Numbered from the stretch's first letter, positions 9,496-19,679 are shown. The stretch is DNA of 64,000 nucleotides from Doryteuthis pealeii (GCA_023376005.1 CM042147.1:119897287-119961286); one strand, 5' to 3'. Notes: generated by a model not told the origin, from the sequence alone. Translations and numbers: made by a program.

Positions 9496-9782
9496 TATCA
9501 ATAAAGGAAGGAAGAACTCAATACAGTAATCCCATAATAAATTTATTTCGACGAAAATTGGGGCCCATATAAATCTAAGTTGATTTAAACCGGCTCCCCA
9601 AATTTCGTCTCATCAATGGGTCTCAATTCACTTATGGACAAGCATATCACAAAAAAAAAATTATTATATTCACTTATGGACAAGCATATCACAAAAAAAA
9701 AATTATTATATGGGCCCCAATTTTCGTCGAAATAAATTTATTATCGGATTACTGTATTGAGTTCTTCCTTCCTTTATTGATA
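9496..9782. repeat. Palindromic element, about 287 bp
   Basis: Arms of about 75 bp (TATCAATAAAGGAAGGAAGA ... ATAAATTTATTTCGACGAAA ... GGGGCCCATATAA) are almost exact reverse complements at the two ends. The centre contains a 42-bp direct repeat (TTCACTTATGGACAAGCATA followed by TCACAAAAAAAAAATTATTA, twice). The right end continues into CATTGAGCTCTCTT, also seen near 60035, linking it to the element there. Confidence 0.82.
9528..9618 (-). ncRNA. Hammerhead-like motif with long helix II, family 5, C3 changed
   Basis: The minus strand reads CCCA, UUGAUGA, GACGAAAUUUGGGG ... CCCCAAUUUUCGUC, GAAA, UAAAUUUAUU, then UGGG. Helix II pairs 13 of 14 bases. Helix III is the palindrome AUAAAUUUAU. The first core base is U instead of C, which should impair catalysis. 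The same layout with an intact core lies at 59896, where helix I is ACUA/UAGU instead of CCCA/UGGG. Confidence 0.65.
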
Positions 9783-9943
9783 AATATTGCTCTGTATATA
9801 ATCTAAAAGGTTTTTACATTGAGCTCTCTTTAGTGATTTAATGATTCACTGTATTTATACATACTGGATCATCAATTTTTGTACAGTGGATCTTAGAAAT
9901 CACATATAGAATCATCCCTTACTACCAAGTTTTGGATAAATCT

Positions 9944-9945
<2 letters not shown>
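9783..9945 (+). repeat. Penelope-type tail segment
   Basis: Blocks CTGTATATAATCT, TACATTGAGCTCTCTTTAG, a run near GTACAGTGGAT, and AGAATCATCCCTTACTACCA recur in the same order at 59999-60170, in both cases ending in a long (AT)n. The shared order and AT-flanked end mark a mobile-element tail. Confidence 0.6.

Positions 9946-10012
<67 letters not shown>
9946..10012. repeat. (AT)n microsatellite
   Basis: A pure AT run of about 33 units, directly after the Penelope-type tail. Confidence 0.95.
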
Positions 10013-10017
<5 letters not shown>

Positions 10018-10249
10018 TTCGATTTGAAGTTCTGGTGGAACATAAAAGTCATATACATTTGTTCGGTGAAAGTGACAAGTAATATTTCAAGAATTAACTG
10101 ATATGATATAATCCTCTAAGCATTGGGCGATGAAATGAGAACAGTCTACTCTTGTGGAGTGAATAAAATGTACATTTTTCTTGCTTCCTATTTTTAGCTT
10201 CTAGTTTCGGAGTTTTCTGTTCCTTCCCCGACACCCACTTGTCTTTCAA

Positions 10250-10332
10250 TCGATTCTACTGTTCATTTTGGCTGCCAGGAATAATCTTTCATCACTCGTC
10301 CTTGAGTAGTCGAAGAATCTTCAGGATTTAAA
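10250..10332 (-). ncRNA. Decayed hammerhead-like motif
   Basis: The minus strand has AAUC, CUGAAGA, then the hairpin ACUACUC-AAGGAC-GAGUGAU, GAAA and GAUU. The core and a helix II hairpin are visible and AAUC/GAUU could be helix I, but no helix III or NUH site separates GAAA from GAUU. Probably non-functional. Confidence 0.35.
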
Positions 10333-10554
10333 TGTCCCCTGGTCTCCCTCTTTCTTTCTTTCTTTCTTTCTTTTTCTCAATATTCAAATGAAGAGCTGTG
10401 TATATCTGAGCAACTTATATAATAAGGTGATGTATAGATGTGTACATAGCTGAGAAACTTATATAATAAAGTGACAATGTATAGACGCGTGCACATCTGA
10501 GCAAGTTATATAATACAGTAAGGATGTATAGATGTGTGCACAGTTGAGCACCTT

Positions 10555-11275
10555 ATATGAAGGTGAGTCAAAAATTAATGCCATTTTGTTTAGGACAGGT
10601 ATAATTACCAACACAGGAACATGTATCATGCATCAAAATGAAGCTGGTCCTCTGTGGATCACATCCCTATTTCTCCACATAGGTTTGTCAAAAAGTAATG
10701 CCATTTTGTTTAAGACAGGTGTAAATACCTACCTAGAACACTATGATTGAGCAGCAACCGCTTTGCTTAAAGAAACATATGAGGGTGAGTCAAAAAGTAA
10801 TACCATTTTATCTAGGACAGGTATAATTACCAACAACACAGGAACATGTATCATACATCAAAATGAAGCTGGTCCTCTGTGGATCACATCCCTACTTCTT
10901 CACATAGGTGAGTCAAAAAGGAATGTCATTTTGGTTAGGACAGGTATAATTACCAACACAGGAACATGTATCATACTTCAAAATGAAGCTGGTCCTCTGT
11001 GGATCACATCCCTACTTCTCCACATAGATGAGTCAAAAAGTAATGTCATTTTGTTAGGACAGGTATAATTACCAACACAAGAAGATGTATCATACATCAA
11101 AATGCAGCTGGTCCTCTGTGGATCACATCCCTATTTCTCCTCATAAGTGAGTTAAAATGTAATGCTATTTTGTTTAGGATAGGTACAATTACCAACACAC
11201 AAACATGTATCATACATCAAAATGCAGCTGGTCCTCTGTGGATCACATCTCTACTCCTCCACATAGAAACCGTTT
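10555..11275 (-). repeat. Tandem array of a 120-bp unit, six copies
   Basis: Each unit carries GGTGAGTCAAAAAGTAATG, ATTTTGTTTAGGACAGGTAT, ACCAACACAGGAACATGTAT, CATCAAAATGAAGCTGGTCC and TGTGGATCACATCCCTACTT. One copy is interrupted at about 10725-10780 by AATACCTACCTAGAACACTA and AGCAACCGCTTTGCTTAAAG. The same junction occurs at 21733-21800, so both loci derive from one parent element. The GTGAGTCAAAAAGTAATG ends resemble mariner termini. Confidence 0.85.
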
Positions 11276-11370
11276 CTTTTAATAGCAATGTTCCACCTTC
11301 GAATGTATCCTTGCCTCGTAAAATTCTGTTGACTGTTCTTTGGGCCACCTCTTCCTTCGTCGTCACTTAA
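11276..11370 (-). pseudogene. Possible mariner-type transposase fragment
   Basis: On the minus strand the frame gives EEVAQRTVNRILRGK, which looks like a helix-turn-helix of the kind found in transposases. It abuts the 120-bp array whose ends resemble mariner termini. It is very short and recognised only by pattern, so low confidence. Confidence 0.3.
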
Positions 11371-11620
11371 ATAATGTTTGCATTTTTTGAGTGGCAGACA
11401 TTATTCCAATGACGAGGAAGAGAAATCTGTAGCGAAGAAATGCTCAAAGAACAGTGGGGAGACTTACCAGGAATGATGACCGATAGGGACGAGTGGTGAG
11501 AGAGAATAATGGGAATATATGCTGGAAGCACGACTAGATGATGATAATGATGATGATAATGATGATGATTACAGCAGGAATCGAAAGGTTCGCGTATAAT
11601 CCCCCCCATACACACACATA

Positions 11621-11856
11621 CGGTGTGTCAAAAAGTATTGAGATTTTTTTGAATATTTTGACACACCTTGTATTCTGAAAAAAAAAATAACGTTCCATTA
11701 TTCATCATTTCTATCTTGGTAAATACAGCTTTCAACTTGTACTTTTTTTTTACACCTTGTATTCTGAAGAAAATAAATGAATGGAACGATATTGTTTTTC
11801 AGAATACAAGGTGTGTCGAAAAGTACAAAAAATCTCGATAACCTTTTGACACACCT

Positions 11857-11860
<4 letters not shown>
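11621..11860. mobile_element. MITE with GGTGTGTCAAAAAGT ends
   Basis: The left end ACGGTGTGTCAAAAAGTATT is matched by the inverted right end CCTTTTGACACACCTTGTAT. Internal partial copies of the same end (TTTTGACACACCTTGTATTC near 11657; AATACAAGGTGTGTCGAAAA near 11803) show nesting. A related element with internal ends lies at 62080-62210. The ends resemble the mariner type; there is no coding capacity. Confidence 0.75.

Positions 11861-11918
<58 letters not shown>
11859..11918. repeat. (TA)n(TG)n microsatellite
   Basis: A compound dinucleotide run next to the MITE right end. Confidence 0.95.
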
Positions 11919-11919
<1 letters not shown>

Positions 11920-12524
11920 TGGCTGGTTCTCTAGATACGGTATCTCGCATTGGAGATTCTGATCTGACATTTGCCTTCGAGTTAATTCTCCTGCCACTTT
12001 TGATTATCGTAATTAATCTTCCATCATCTTGGTGTGTGTATTCTTCGAACCCCTTCACTGTAGATTCGATACAATCGTCAATAATGATAAGCCCTTCTTC
12101 CATCGATCCTTTTGATATACAATCTCTCATCATCATCCTTAAAGTGAAAAGGTTTGCGGCGCCTCGCATAGTGTAATGGTTAGAGACCTTGGCTAGCCAA
12201 TCTCCGTTAGTGTGTTCGATTATCACTGGGGGCTCCATACTTCTGGCCTGATACCAAACTAGACTCACCTTAACAAATGACAGTAATAAATAATACCTAA
12301 TAATATTCGTTTTGACTTTATATCATTCCACAAGAAATAATAAAATTCTGGTATTTTTGGTTTAGAACAAAATTGACTTTTATCTAAAAAAACTGTAGTA
12401 GTGTAATTCTTTTTTATTTGGCATTTCAGTCTCGGAAGACTATAATATAGTTTTTGTGCCCCTGAAGTTACAGCGCCTCTTGTGACTGTAAAGTCCAATG
12501 TACGAAAAACATTCTCGATCACAG

Positions 12525-12673
12525 ATGTCGCATGTGAAGGCTGTCCCTGAGGATGTTTATGTGCCGGTGCTTTTTCGCCGCTGCTTTCTTCTGGACCTCT
12601 TGGTTTGACGAAAGCAGCGGCAACAAAACATCGGCACATCAACATCTTCAGGGACAGCCTTTACACGCGACAT
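12525..12673. repeat. Palindrome of about 149 bp
   Basis: The left arm ATGTCGCATGTGAAGGCTGT, then CCCTGAGGATG, is mirrored by CATCTTCAGGGACAGCC and ACGCGACAT on the right. The arms carry CUGAGGA (plus) and CUGAAGA (minus), each followed by UGUU(U/G)AUGUGCCG. These look like hammerhead cores, but no GAAA follows in the right place, so they are not called as ribozymes. Confidence 0.7.
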
Positions 12674-12841
12674 TAATGTAAGTAAAGGTATTCACTTGAG
12701 TTCATTAAGGTATTAAATTTCATACTCGAGAGAGTGGAAGAGCCATCTTCAGGTGCTTTATTTCGTAAAATCTTAGTATGCAAATTTCGTAAAATCTTAA
12801 TATGCAAATATAAGAGTGTGTAAATGAAATCTCTCAGGAAA

Positions 12842-13090
12842 GTAAAGTAAGTAAAGTCGTCGGGGTGGCCTAAAGTCGGTATCAGCCAATCAGCGAGGGA
12901 GTCTATCCCCTTTTTAATAGCGCTAGACTAAGGAAATTGTTTTTGCGTCTGAGGTGGAGTGCCACACCTACCATCAGTTCCTTACTTTACCGCACAGATC
13001 ACCGTGCTACTCTGACGCTGAGTTGGCGAGGGCCGGTATCGAACTAGAAACCTTGTGGTTTCTAGCCGAACGCTCTACCGACTGAGGAAA
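12842..13090 (-). repeat. SINE family B, near full length
   Basis: Reverse complement from the TTTACTTTAC tail (GTAAAGTAAGTAAAGTCGTC) to the tRNA-like head (GGTATCGAACTAG, CGCTCTACCGACTGAG). All body blocks are present with few changes. Confidence 0.88.
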
Positions 13091-13184
13091 GTAGAAGAGT
13101 TTAATTAACTAGAGGAATTCACTTGATATAATAAACTCAAGTGTAAACTTTACACTCAAATATTTAATTTGTGAAAAACTATTT

Positions 13185-13660
13185 TGAGTTATTATTATTA
13201 TTATTGTTCACTCCTTTTGAGTTTTTCACATCAGCGTTAGCTGATGGCTTTTCACTGGAGGCTGAGTGACAACAAGTCTACTCAGTTTTTTTGGGACTCT
13301 TAAGATTATTCTGACAGATTGCAGCAGTGCAGTATTTTGGATGGTCTCGATTCTCCCTCTGATTCCCAGATTTTCCAAACTTTTTTTCCAATCTTTCTGG
13401 GACAGTTCCACGTGCACCAACTACAATTGGTATCACTTTGACTTTCATATTCCATAAGTTTTTCAGTTCTCTGGCAAGGTCCAGGTATTTGTCCATTTTT
13501 TCATTTTCCTTCAGCTTCACCCTGTGATCTGCTGGAACTTCAAAATCCACCAGTTGACAAGTTCTTTCTTTTTTGTTAATCAACACTAGGTCAGGTCTTC
13601 TTGCTGGGATAAGGTGATTCGTTTTTATCTCAACGGTTGGTTGGTAGCCTTTCGTCTATG
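13185..13660 (-). pseudogene. R2-like LINE 3' end with restriction-like endonuclease signature
   Basis: On the minus strand the frame reads ARRPDLVLINKKERTCQLVD, FEVPADHRVKLKENEKMDKY, LDLARELKNLWN and VKVIPIVVGARGTVP. The RPD, the VDF aspartate about a dozen residues later and downstream lysines fit the PD-(D/E)XK endonuclease at the C-terminus of R2/R4/NeSL-clade LINEs. The copy is 5'-truncated with shifts near its end. It finishes in a 3' extension and an (ATT)n tract, and would have cut target DNA to prime reverse transcription. Confidence 0.75.
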
Positions 13661-13968
13661 AGAGACGATGGAGTAGTGTCAAAGTGTTTTTTATTTTATT
13701 TCACTTTATTTTTAATTTTAACTATATAAACTGGGTGGGTTCATATGAAGGATGAGCTGTTGCCCATGCAGCAGATCCCCCTCTCCACAAAGGAAAGGTA
13801 AGCGTCCAATACAGTTTGGCAACGGTAGTATCGCAGGAGTTGATGGGTTGCACTGGATTTCAGCATCACGCCAACTTAGGGACTCTGGCTCCTGGTTTGT
13901 TTTCGGTATTTACTCCCCTAGACTTTCCTTGAAAGGCAGCAGAGGTTTAGTGTCGGACTTTTCCTTGA

Positions 13969-13969
<1 letters not shown>

Positions 13970-14014
<45 letters not shown>

Positions 14015-14385
14015 TCACTCCTTGCATTAAGACCACACAAGCATTAGCTGGTGGTCTTTCACTGGAGTCTTTGCGACAGAAAGTCTCCTCGTGTCTTCAG
14101 GACTCTTCTGGGTATTCCAGCTGAGCTTAAGAGTACTGTGGTCTGGTTGGTATCGATTCTTCCTCTAATTTCCAGTTCCTCCACCCTTTTTTCCCAAACC
14201 ATTGGGGACTATTCCAATTGGTATCATAGTTCTCCCCTCCCCCCATGTTCCAATTTTATTTAGTTCTCTAGCAATGTCCAAGTATTTGAATATCTTTTCG
14301 TTTTCTTTCGTTTTCACTCTGTGGTCTGCCGGAACGGCAAAATCCACTGGATGACAAGTTCTCTTCTTGTTAATTAACATTTAGT
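13970..14385 (-). pseudogene. R2-like LINE 3' end, second copy
   Basis: This copy is preceded in plus coordinates by an (ATT)n run at 13973-14012, its minus-strand tail. The translation includes CHPVDFAVPADHRVKTKENE and YLDIARELN, the conserved endonuclease block, but is more diverged than its neighbour at 13.2 kb. It is 5'-truncated soon after the LINKKRTC region. Confidence 0.7.
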
Positions 14386-14821
14386 CAGTTTTTCACACTG
14401 TAATTACTGGGGTTCAAGTGATAGCAAGTCTCCTCCACTTCCAGGTCTCTTTTTATGTATTCTTGACTATTCCTGCAATGCTGTGGTCTAGATAGTTTTA
14501 ATTCATCCATGGATTTATTGTCCATCCCCCATTCTCTTTCTTGAGGATTCAAAGCATCACAAATATTTATATTACCACAAAACAGCTAAAGAACGCCCAG
14601 TTTTTTTTTAATTCTTTAAAAAATAATAGCATTTTTCGTAAACCTCTCTTAAAACAAAAACAATAAAAAGCCCAACCTTATATCTTGTTTACCCCGTATC
14701 ACCATCCAACCCTCCCCTAGGGCCTTTCATCGCATCCCTGCCTATCATTTTCAGCATTCGGTGTCTGTCAATAGCCAGAATAGCATTTGCGCATGCCTGC
14801 TCGCCCGACTTCCGCTGTTTA

Positions 14822-14823
<2 letters not shown>

Positions 14824-14882
<59 letters not shown>
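14824..14882. repeat. (CT)n microsatellite
   Basis: A pure CT run of about 29 units. Confidence 0.95.
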
Positions 14883-14886
<4 letters not shown>

Positions 14887-15120
14887 AGCCACACGAGACA
14901 AGATACAATTGAAGCCCACACAGCACGTTGGGCTTTCCCTAGCCAATGAATAAAACGGTTAATTTTCCTGCCATCGATTGGGATCTCTAACAATATCATG
15001 TATCCTTAAGAAATAACCTGACTTTAACGCACGTACGATTTTTCAATGTTAATGTCATTTTGCTAATAAAAAAATCTCATTAAATTGTGCCATTCTTGCT
15101 GTGTAACAAATATAGAAGAA

Positions 15121-15121
<1 letters not shown>

Positions 15122-15196
<75 letters not shown>
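15122..15196. repeat. (CA)n(TA)n microsatellite
   Basis: A compound dinucleotide run immediately upstream of a hammerhead motif. Confidence 0.95.
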
Positions 15197-15198
<2 letters not shown>

Positions 15199-15236
15199 TG
15201 GAAAATATGGTGCTATATCTCTGAGCAGATAGTGGT

Positions 15237-15292
15237 CAATATTGATAGTCTGAAGATCGCATTGGTGAGAAACTGTCTGTAACTCGGCGTTG
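15237..15292 (+). ncRNA. Type-I hammerhead ribozyme motif, family 6, intact core
   Basis: The plus strand reads CAAU-AUUGAU-AGU, CUGAAGA, UCGC-AUUG-GUGA, GAAA, CUGUCUGU, A17, ACU-CGGC-GUUG. Helix I is AGU/ACU, an internal loop, then CAAU/GUUG. Helix II is UCGC/GUGA with one wobble. Helix III is closed by AC/GU. The cleavage triplet is GUA. The motif lies between two microsatellites, (CA)n(TA)n before and (AT)n(CT)n(GT)n after. Confidence 0.82.
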
Positions 15293-15315
15293 ACTCCATG
15301 TCCATGCTACCTTAA

Positions 15316-15317
<2 letters not shown>

Positions 15318-15346
<29 letters not shown>

Positions 15347-15347
15347 T

Positions 15348-15406
<59 letters not shown>
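15318..15406. repeat. (AT)n(CT)n(GT)n microsatellite
   Basis: Three dinucleotide runs in succession. Confidence 0.95.
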
Positions 15407-15410
<4 letters not shown>

Positions 15411-15617
15411 GTATTGGATAAAGTAAAATAAAGTGCTTGATTACAGGTGTAAGAGCTATATTATTTGTTATAGTGTACCATACAATTAAAAGGCGATTGA
15501 AGCATACTTGTGACCCTGTGTCCCATCCTACCCGTGGCGAATGAATTAGGCATAAAAGGACGTTCCATCGTGGTGTAATGGTTAGCAAGCTAGTCTCGAA
15601 GTGTTGGAGTTTTACAT

Positions 15618-16180
15618 AAGGTGTGCTGGAAACAACCACTTAAACTTATAGACTCGGCGTGGGCACGTGGATCAAAGCCAGCCAACCAACAGCTCGAACA
15701 CGTGGTTAGTTAACTATTTAATCACCGATATTGAAGGCCGTTCATTTGCACGTATTCGACATTGACGAATCAAGACCTGCAATCAATGACGTTGCTCAAC
15801 ACAAGGATTTACCCAACACTAAGGAACATTCAAAGGATCATACCCAACACTAAAGGACACCAAAGAACAACCAAAGGATTCTACGTGTTAGATAATTCTG
15901 TATATAAGGTGTGCTACAATACACCACTTAAATTTATAGACTAAGCGAGGTCACAGGGTTTAAACCTCAACCAATAAACAACCCGAATGCGTGGCTGGTT
16001 GACTACTTAATCACTGATACTGGCAGACGTCCATTTGCAATCATTGACGAAGGACTTGCAATACTGAGGAGCACCAAGGAACAACCAAAGGATTCTTTAC
16101 CAAGGATTTCCGCTGGACAAGCTCTCTTGATTGAAGCCTAAAGGATGGCCACTAAAATCGTAACACTACCCAACACTAAG
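15618..16180. repeat. LTR-like repeat, family D, one partial and one full copy
   Basis: Shared blocks are TATAAGGTGTGCT, ACCACTTAAA, TTTATAGACTAAGCGAGGTC, AACACGTGGTTAGTTAACTA, GTCCATTTGCAATCATTGAC, AAAGGATTCT and GCCTAAAGGATGGC. They occur at 15618-15890, 15895-16180 and again at 41225-41520. The outer end reads GTTACGATTTT on the minus strand. TATATAAGG could be a promoter box of an LTR. No internal coding region is present, so these may be solo LTRs. Confidence 0.55.
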
Positions 16181-16221
16181 GGACACCGAGGAACAACCAA
16201 AGGTTTCTTCACTAAGGATTA

Positions 16222-16345
16222 ACCTATTACTACTGAATAGTAATTTTGATCCTCTCTGGTTGCCCCATAACTGCGACTTTATATCTTATCCTAACACTGA
16301 CGAATGGGTTGGGTAATAAGTATCCAAAATCCATTGTTGTTAGGG
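16222..16345 (+). repeat. Repeat family C (third SINE-like family), body
   Basis: Blocks ACTACTGAATAGT, TTGATCCTC, CCCCATAACTGCGACTTTAT and ATGGGTTGGGTAA recur near 15480-15600, 16690-16760, 21650-21740, 43600-43755 (-) and 50470-50590. The better copies also carry GTGGTGTAATGGTTAGCAAG, an A-box-like head, and GAGTTCGATCCTCGC, a B-box-like block, so the family is tRNA-like. Confidence 0.6.
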
Positions 16346-17079
16346 GGAGTTATCTCCCCTAACGATTCTACACTGGGTATACTCACTGACAAGCAAGGAG
16401 ACACAAAAATCAGACAAGGACTTGACCGCATGTGATGAACACATACATGATACACAGTTGAATTCTATCCAAACTCATCCCTCTGTATTCCCGGCCGGTG
16501 AGAATAAATAAAATAAATATTGTTATAGGTTAAACATATTTCACTGTTTTTGTTATCATTTGTTATTCCTACATCTCTGGGATATAACAATTGTCTTTAA
16601 GATTCTGTTGAAAAAAAGATTCCTAATGAAGACACGGAAACCTACGGAATATAATTTTAGTTCTTTTTTAATTATTAACTATTTCTTTGTTTTGAACCCC
16701 ATAACTGCGACTTTATATTTTATCCTAACGCTAATGAATGGGTTGGGTAAATACTAACCACTTAATAAGTATCCAAAATTCATGGACTTTGAGATTCTGT
16801 TGAAAAAAGATTCCTAATGTGTTGTGAGGTTTTAAGGGGTCAAATAAGAACAAAACGACGGGTAACAAAAGTAGAAAAATGTATTAACAGAAAGTAGACA
16901 AATACAATAGAGAGATGTGGAAAACTACGTCCGACAATAGAGTATTGGCTTGCTCACATTGGCTTACTGTTAAGCCACAATTGTCCCTGTTTATTTATAG
17001 TAACCTGTCGGCACATTCCATTGGTCCTATATATAACATAATAAAGACACGGGAAACTACAGAATATAACTCTTTTACT

Positions 17080-17300
17080 ATTTCTCTGGATGTTTGAGGT
17101 TCAAAGTTCCGTGATGGCTCCCGAATACGACAAGAAAGTTCCCGAGTTCGAAAAGAAGGTTCCCGAGTCCGACAAGAAATACCTGAAGAAGGCCGGAGGG
17201 TATATCGGCCGAAACGTTGTACAAATAACAATGAAGACGGGGACGATAGTTCGAATAACGCAGATAATAATAACTCTTTTATTTTTTTTTAATTATTAAC
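17080..17300 (+). repeat. Penelope-type terminal segment, family 7
   Basis: Blocks GTTCCCGAGTCCGACAAGAA, ATACCTGAAGAAGGCC, TATCGGCCGAAACGTTGTAC and AACAATGAAGACG recur at 62510-62640 (-), 37130-37290 (-) and in part at 37670-37760 (+). It contains the hammerhead described next. Confidence 0.65.
17180..17221 (+). ncRNA. Type-I hammerhead ribozyme motif, family 7
   Basis: The plus strand reads UAC, CUGAAGA, A-GGCCG-loop-CGGCC, GAAA, CGU, U17, GUA. Helix II is five perfect GC-rich pairs with a ten-base loop. Helix III is the palindrome ACGU. Helix I is only UAC/GUA next to the core, with possible further pairing (GUCC with GGAC) beyond an internal loop. A GUA triplet two bases later is an alternative cleavage register. 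Confidence 0.72.
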
Positions 17301-17924
17301 TATTTCTTTGTTTTTACTTTTTAAAAGTTAAACATTAGATTCAATTAATAGCTCTTGATTGGTTATGTGTAGGCGCCTAAAAAGTCTTCTTTTTTTTTTC
17401 TTTTAAAACGACGACGACGAATCTTTCACTAATGAAGGCGTGATCAACACATTTGAACATGTTCGTGATTGTTAATTTCAACACAATCGCTTCACTTTTC
17501 AAAAGGAAAAAGTCATTCTATTGAAATGAGTCAATAATCAACAACTGTATTAATTACTAACTCGGTTGATCAGCTCTCATTGTTTCCAGGATCATCATCA
17601 TTATTTTTTTTTTTTTGATGACTTTTTTTTTTATCTCGTTCAATTTTAACGATGGTAAAAGTTGAAAGACAGAGAAAAAAAAAAAAAAAGAAGTGAGTAG
17701 TCAAAGACGTGTAACTGCACTTACCGTTAAATTCAATAGAGAATAATCATGAGACTGAAAATTAAATTAAATTATCTAATTATATTATTCGTTTTATTCT
17801 ATTATATGATTGAATACTACATGCTAAATTAGAATTAAATCAAAATTGTTTTCACAGTGACTCCAACTACCGGAGACAAACGGAAAAACGCAACGAACCC
17901 AGTCACAAAGTAGGTCCGTTGATA

Positions 17925-17938
17925 TATTATATATATAT

Positions 17939-17992
<54 letters not shown>
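17925..17992. repeat. (AT)n(GT)n microsatellite
   Basis: A compound dinucleotide run joined to a palindromic element. Confidence 0.92.
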
Positions 17993-17996
<4 letters not shown>

Positions 17997-18305
17997 AGGT
18001 ATAGAAGGATGGTGAACAAGAAATGAAAACTCAAAACAAATCTAAGAGTTGAAACGTTTCGTCCGAATTCATACGGACATTTCCTGTATACTACCCTCAC
18101 TTTATTCATGTCTGCCCCTAACCTCCCTCCCTTCCCTTCTGCTACTAACTCGACCCCCCTCACCAAATTCACATGTACTTGCACGAAAATTTTGCTTTCA
18201 ATAAAAATCATTTGACCGATGTTGTCCGTATGAATTCGGACGAAACGTTTCAACACTTTGTTTTGAGTTTTCATTTCTTGTTCACCATCCTTCTACATAC
18301 CTCAT
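17991..18305. repeat. Palindromic Penelope-type element, about 315 bp
   Basis: The left arm TGAGGTAGGTATAGAAGGAT, GGTGAACAAGAAATGAAAAC and GTTGAAACGTTTCGTCCGAA is mirrored on the right. Each arm contains GUCCG-UAUGAAUU-CGGAC followed by GAAACGUUUCAAC, a perfect helix II plus GAAA. The CUGANGA part is degraded (CAGGAAAU on the minus strand; CCGAUGUU on the plus strand). The end, CATACTGTCGGATT, is shared with elements near 35322 and 60385. Confidence 0.75.
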
Positions 18306-18336
18306 ACTGTCGGATTCTACTACATCCATCCTATCT

Positions 18337-18370
<34 letters not shown>

Positions 18371-18394
18371 ACCAGACCTACTATATATATATCT

Positions 18395-18592
18395 GAAAAC
18401 ACACAATGCTGTTAAAATGAAAATATTTTATATCATATTCATAGCTAATATTGAACAATATTTCGATTTATAAAAATCATCATCAGAGCTTGTTTTTAAT
18501 CCGGACTCATCGAGAGAGGAGCAGAAAATGCTTCAATATTAGCTATGAATATAATATAAAATATTTTCATTTTAACAGCATTGTGTGTTTTC
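18395..18592. repeat. Palindromic Penelope-type element, about 198 bp
   Basis: Arms GAAAACACACAATGCTGTTA, AAATGAAAATATTTTATAT and TTCATAGCTAATATT are reverse complements of each other across a 60-70 bp centre. The left arm and centre contain the hammerhead at 18443. (AT)n runs lie on both sides (18340-18368, 18644-18698). Confidence 0.82.
18443..18490 (-). ncRNA. Type-I hammerhead ribozyme motif, family 8
   Basis: The minus strand reads AGCU, CUGAUGA, U-GAUUU-UUAU-AAAUC, GAAA, UAUUGUUCAAUAU, U17, AGCU. Helix II is five pairs. Helix III pairs AUAUUG with CAAUAU. Helix I is AGCU/AGCU. The whole core is intact, and the motif lies inside one arm and the centre of a palindrome. Confidence 0.82.
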
Positions 18593-18639
18593 ATATCCTT
18601 TTATCGATACTTATACCGTCTGATTCATTTCCTTACTCT

Positions 18640-18700
<61 letters not shown>

Positions 18701-18827
18701 TCTTGGTGATTTCCTACTCTTGTGGAGGGGTTAGTAAATACATACTTCTATATAAAACACAATGGGTGCCCCGTGTAATGATGAAATATTACAACGAACC
18801 GGGCCAGAGGTAGCTGTTACGGTATAG

Positions 18828-18869
18828 CCACACTGATGAAAGGTGAAACCTTGAAACACGTGTCTGTGG
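18828..18869 (+). ncRNA. Type-I hammerhead ribozyme, family 9, upstream copy
   Basis: The plus strand reads CCACA, CUGAUGA, AAGGU-GAA-ACCUU, GAAA, CACGUGU, with C17 at 18864, then UGUGG. Helix I is five perfect pairs, helix II five perfect pairs with a GAA loop, and helix III the palindrome ACACGUGU. The cleavage triplet is GUC, the best-performing one. No core base deviates. It is the clearest ribozyme in the window. Confidence 0.9.
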
Positions 18870-19138
18870 ATTACTTATTTATTATATATACTCCTAGTAA
18901 TGGTTGAGTTCTCTGAATAGGGACTTAATTGCAGATTCACCGTTATGGCGTCTAGCTAACCCTCGCGTTTGTTTACAAACGTTTGAGGACTCTAGTGAAT
19001 TTCATTTCCGCTTAGAAATGTAGCGATTAATTATTCTCCTATAATTGACAGCTGCCTCTGGCCGTACGGGTTAAAGGTTTGGCGAACGAAAGTTCATTCG
19101 GGTCTCGAACCCGGCCAGAGGTAGCTGTTACGGTATAG

Positions 19139-19180
19139 CTACACTGATGAAAGGTGAAACCTTGAAACACGTGTCTGTGG
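19139..19180 (+). ncRNA. Type-I hammerhead ribozyme, family 9, downstream copy
   Basis: Identical to the copy 311 bp upstream except for one base in helix I (CUACA instead of CCACA), which turns a C-G pair into U-G, so pairing is kept. C17 is at 19175. A (TA)n run begins a few bases after the motif. Confidence 0.9.
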
Positions 19181-19186
19181 ATTACT

Positions 19187-19217
<31 letters not shown>

Positions 19218-19249
19218 TATATTACTTAACTTATCTTTATTGTTTGGTG

Positions 19250-19640
19250 TTTTCCGGCATGTCAACCCTCGATGGGTCATTTTACGCCGAAGACGTTTGT
19301 TTTATTTATTCTTCATGGGTACTCTTTTTTAAAACTTAATTTTTAAACACATTTTTGCAAACACTTTTTTCTTTCTATTTAACCCATAGATGGAACCTTA
19401 ACAGATACTACCACTCCGGGTCAGAGTGGACCTGGGAGCAATGGTGATGAAGGGGTACTCCCCATTCCCCAGAGCTCCAGATTTGGAACTTTACCAATAG
19501 ACGGAGTTTAACGTCATGCCCAGGACACAAATTATTGTTACATAATATATGCGGTTGCATAAGATTATTGTCAATCCCCTGTAATTCTGAGAGGATGACC
19601 CCTTTCATACCATGGCCGGGTCCTTCTATGAAAAATTACA
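19250..19640 (+). repeat. Dispersed repeat family G, second copy
   Basis: Shares with the 4.0-4.4 kb copy the blocks CCGGCATGTCAACC, GGGTCATTTTACGCC, ACCCATAGATGGAACC, CTACCACTCCGGGTCAGAG, GGAGCAATGGTGATG and CAGAGCTCCAGA. It diverges after GTTTAACGTCATGCCCAGG. Confidence 0.68.
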
Positions 19641-19679
19641 GAAGCCCGCCAAATATGTGAAGTAACGTGGGACCTTTTT

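Larger units (their letters stand above)
18795..19190 (+). mobile_element. Retrozyme-like unit: two hammerheads in direct repeats 311 bp apart
   Basis: Direct repeats of about 84 bp (18795-18878 and 19106-19190), each CGAACC(G/C)GGCCAGAGG, TAGCTGTTACGGTATAG, a hammerhead and GGATTACTTAT, flank about 227 bp of unique non-coding sequence. The two predicted cleavage sites lie exactly 311 nt apart, so a transcript could release one 311-nt unit. This is the architecture of retrozymes. On the minus strand GGGTTCGAGACCCG resembles a polymerase III B box. Confidence 0.75.

Noticed and set aside
12525..12673. Hammerhead motifs in the 149-bp palindrome (CUGAGGA and CUGAAGA)
   Set aside because: No GAAA follows a paired helix II in either arm; kept only as a palindrome.
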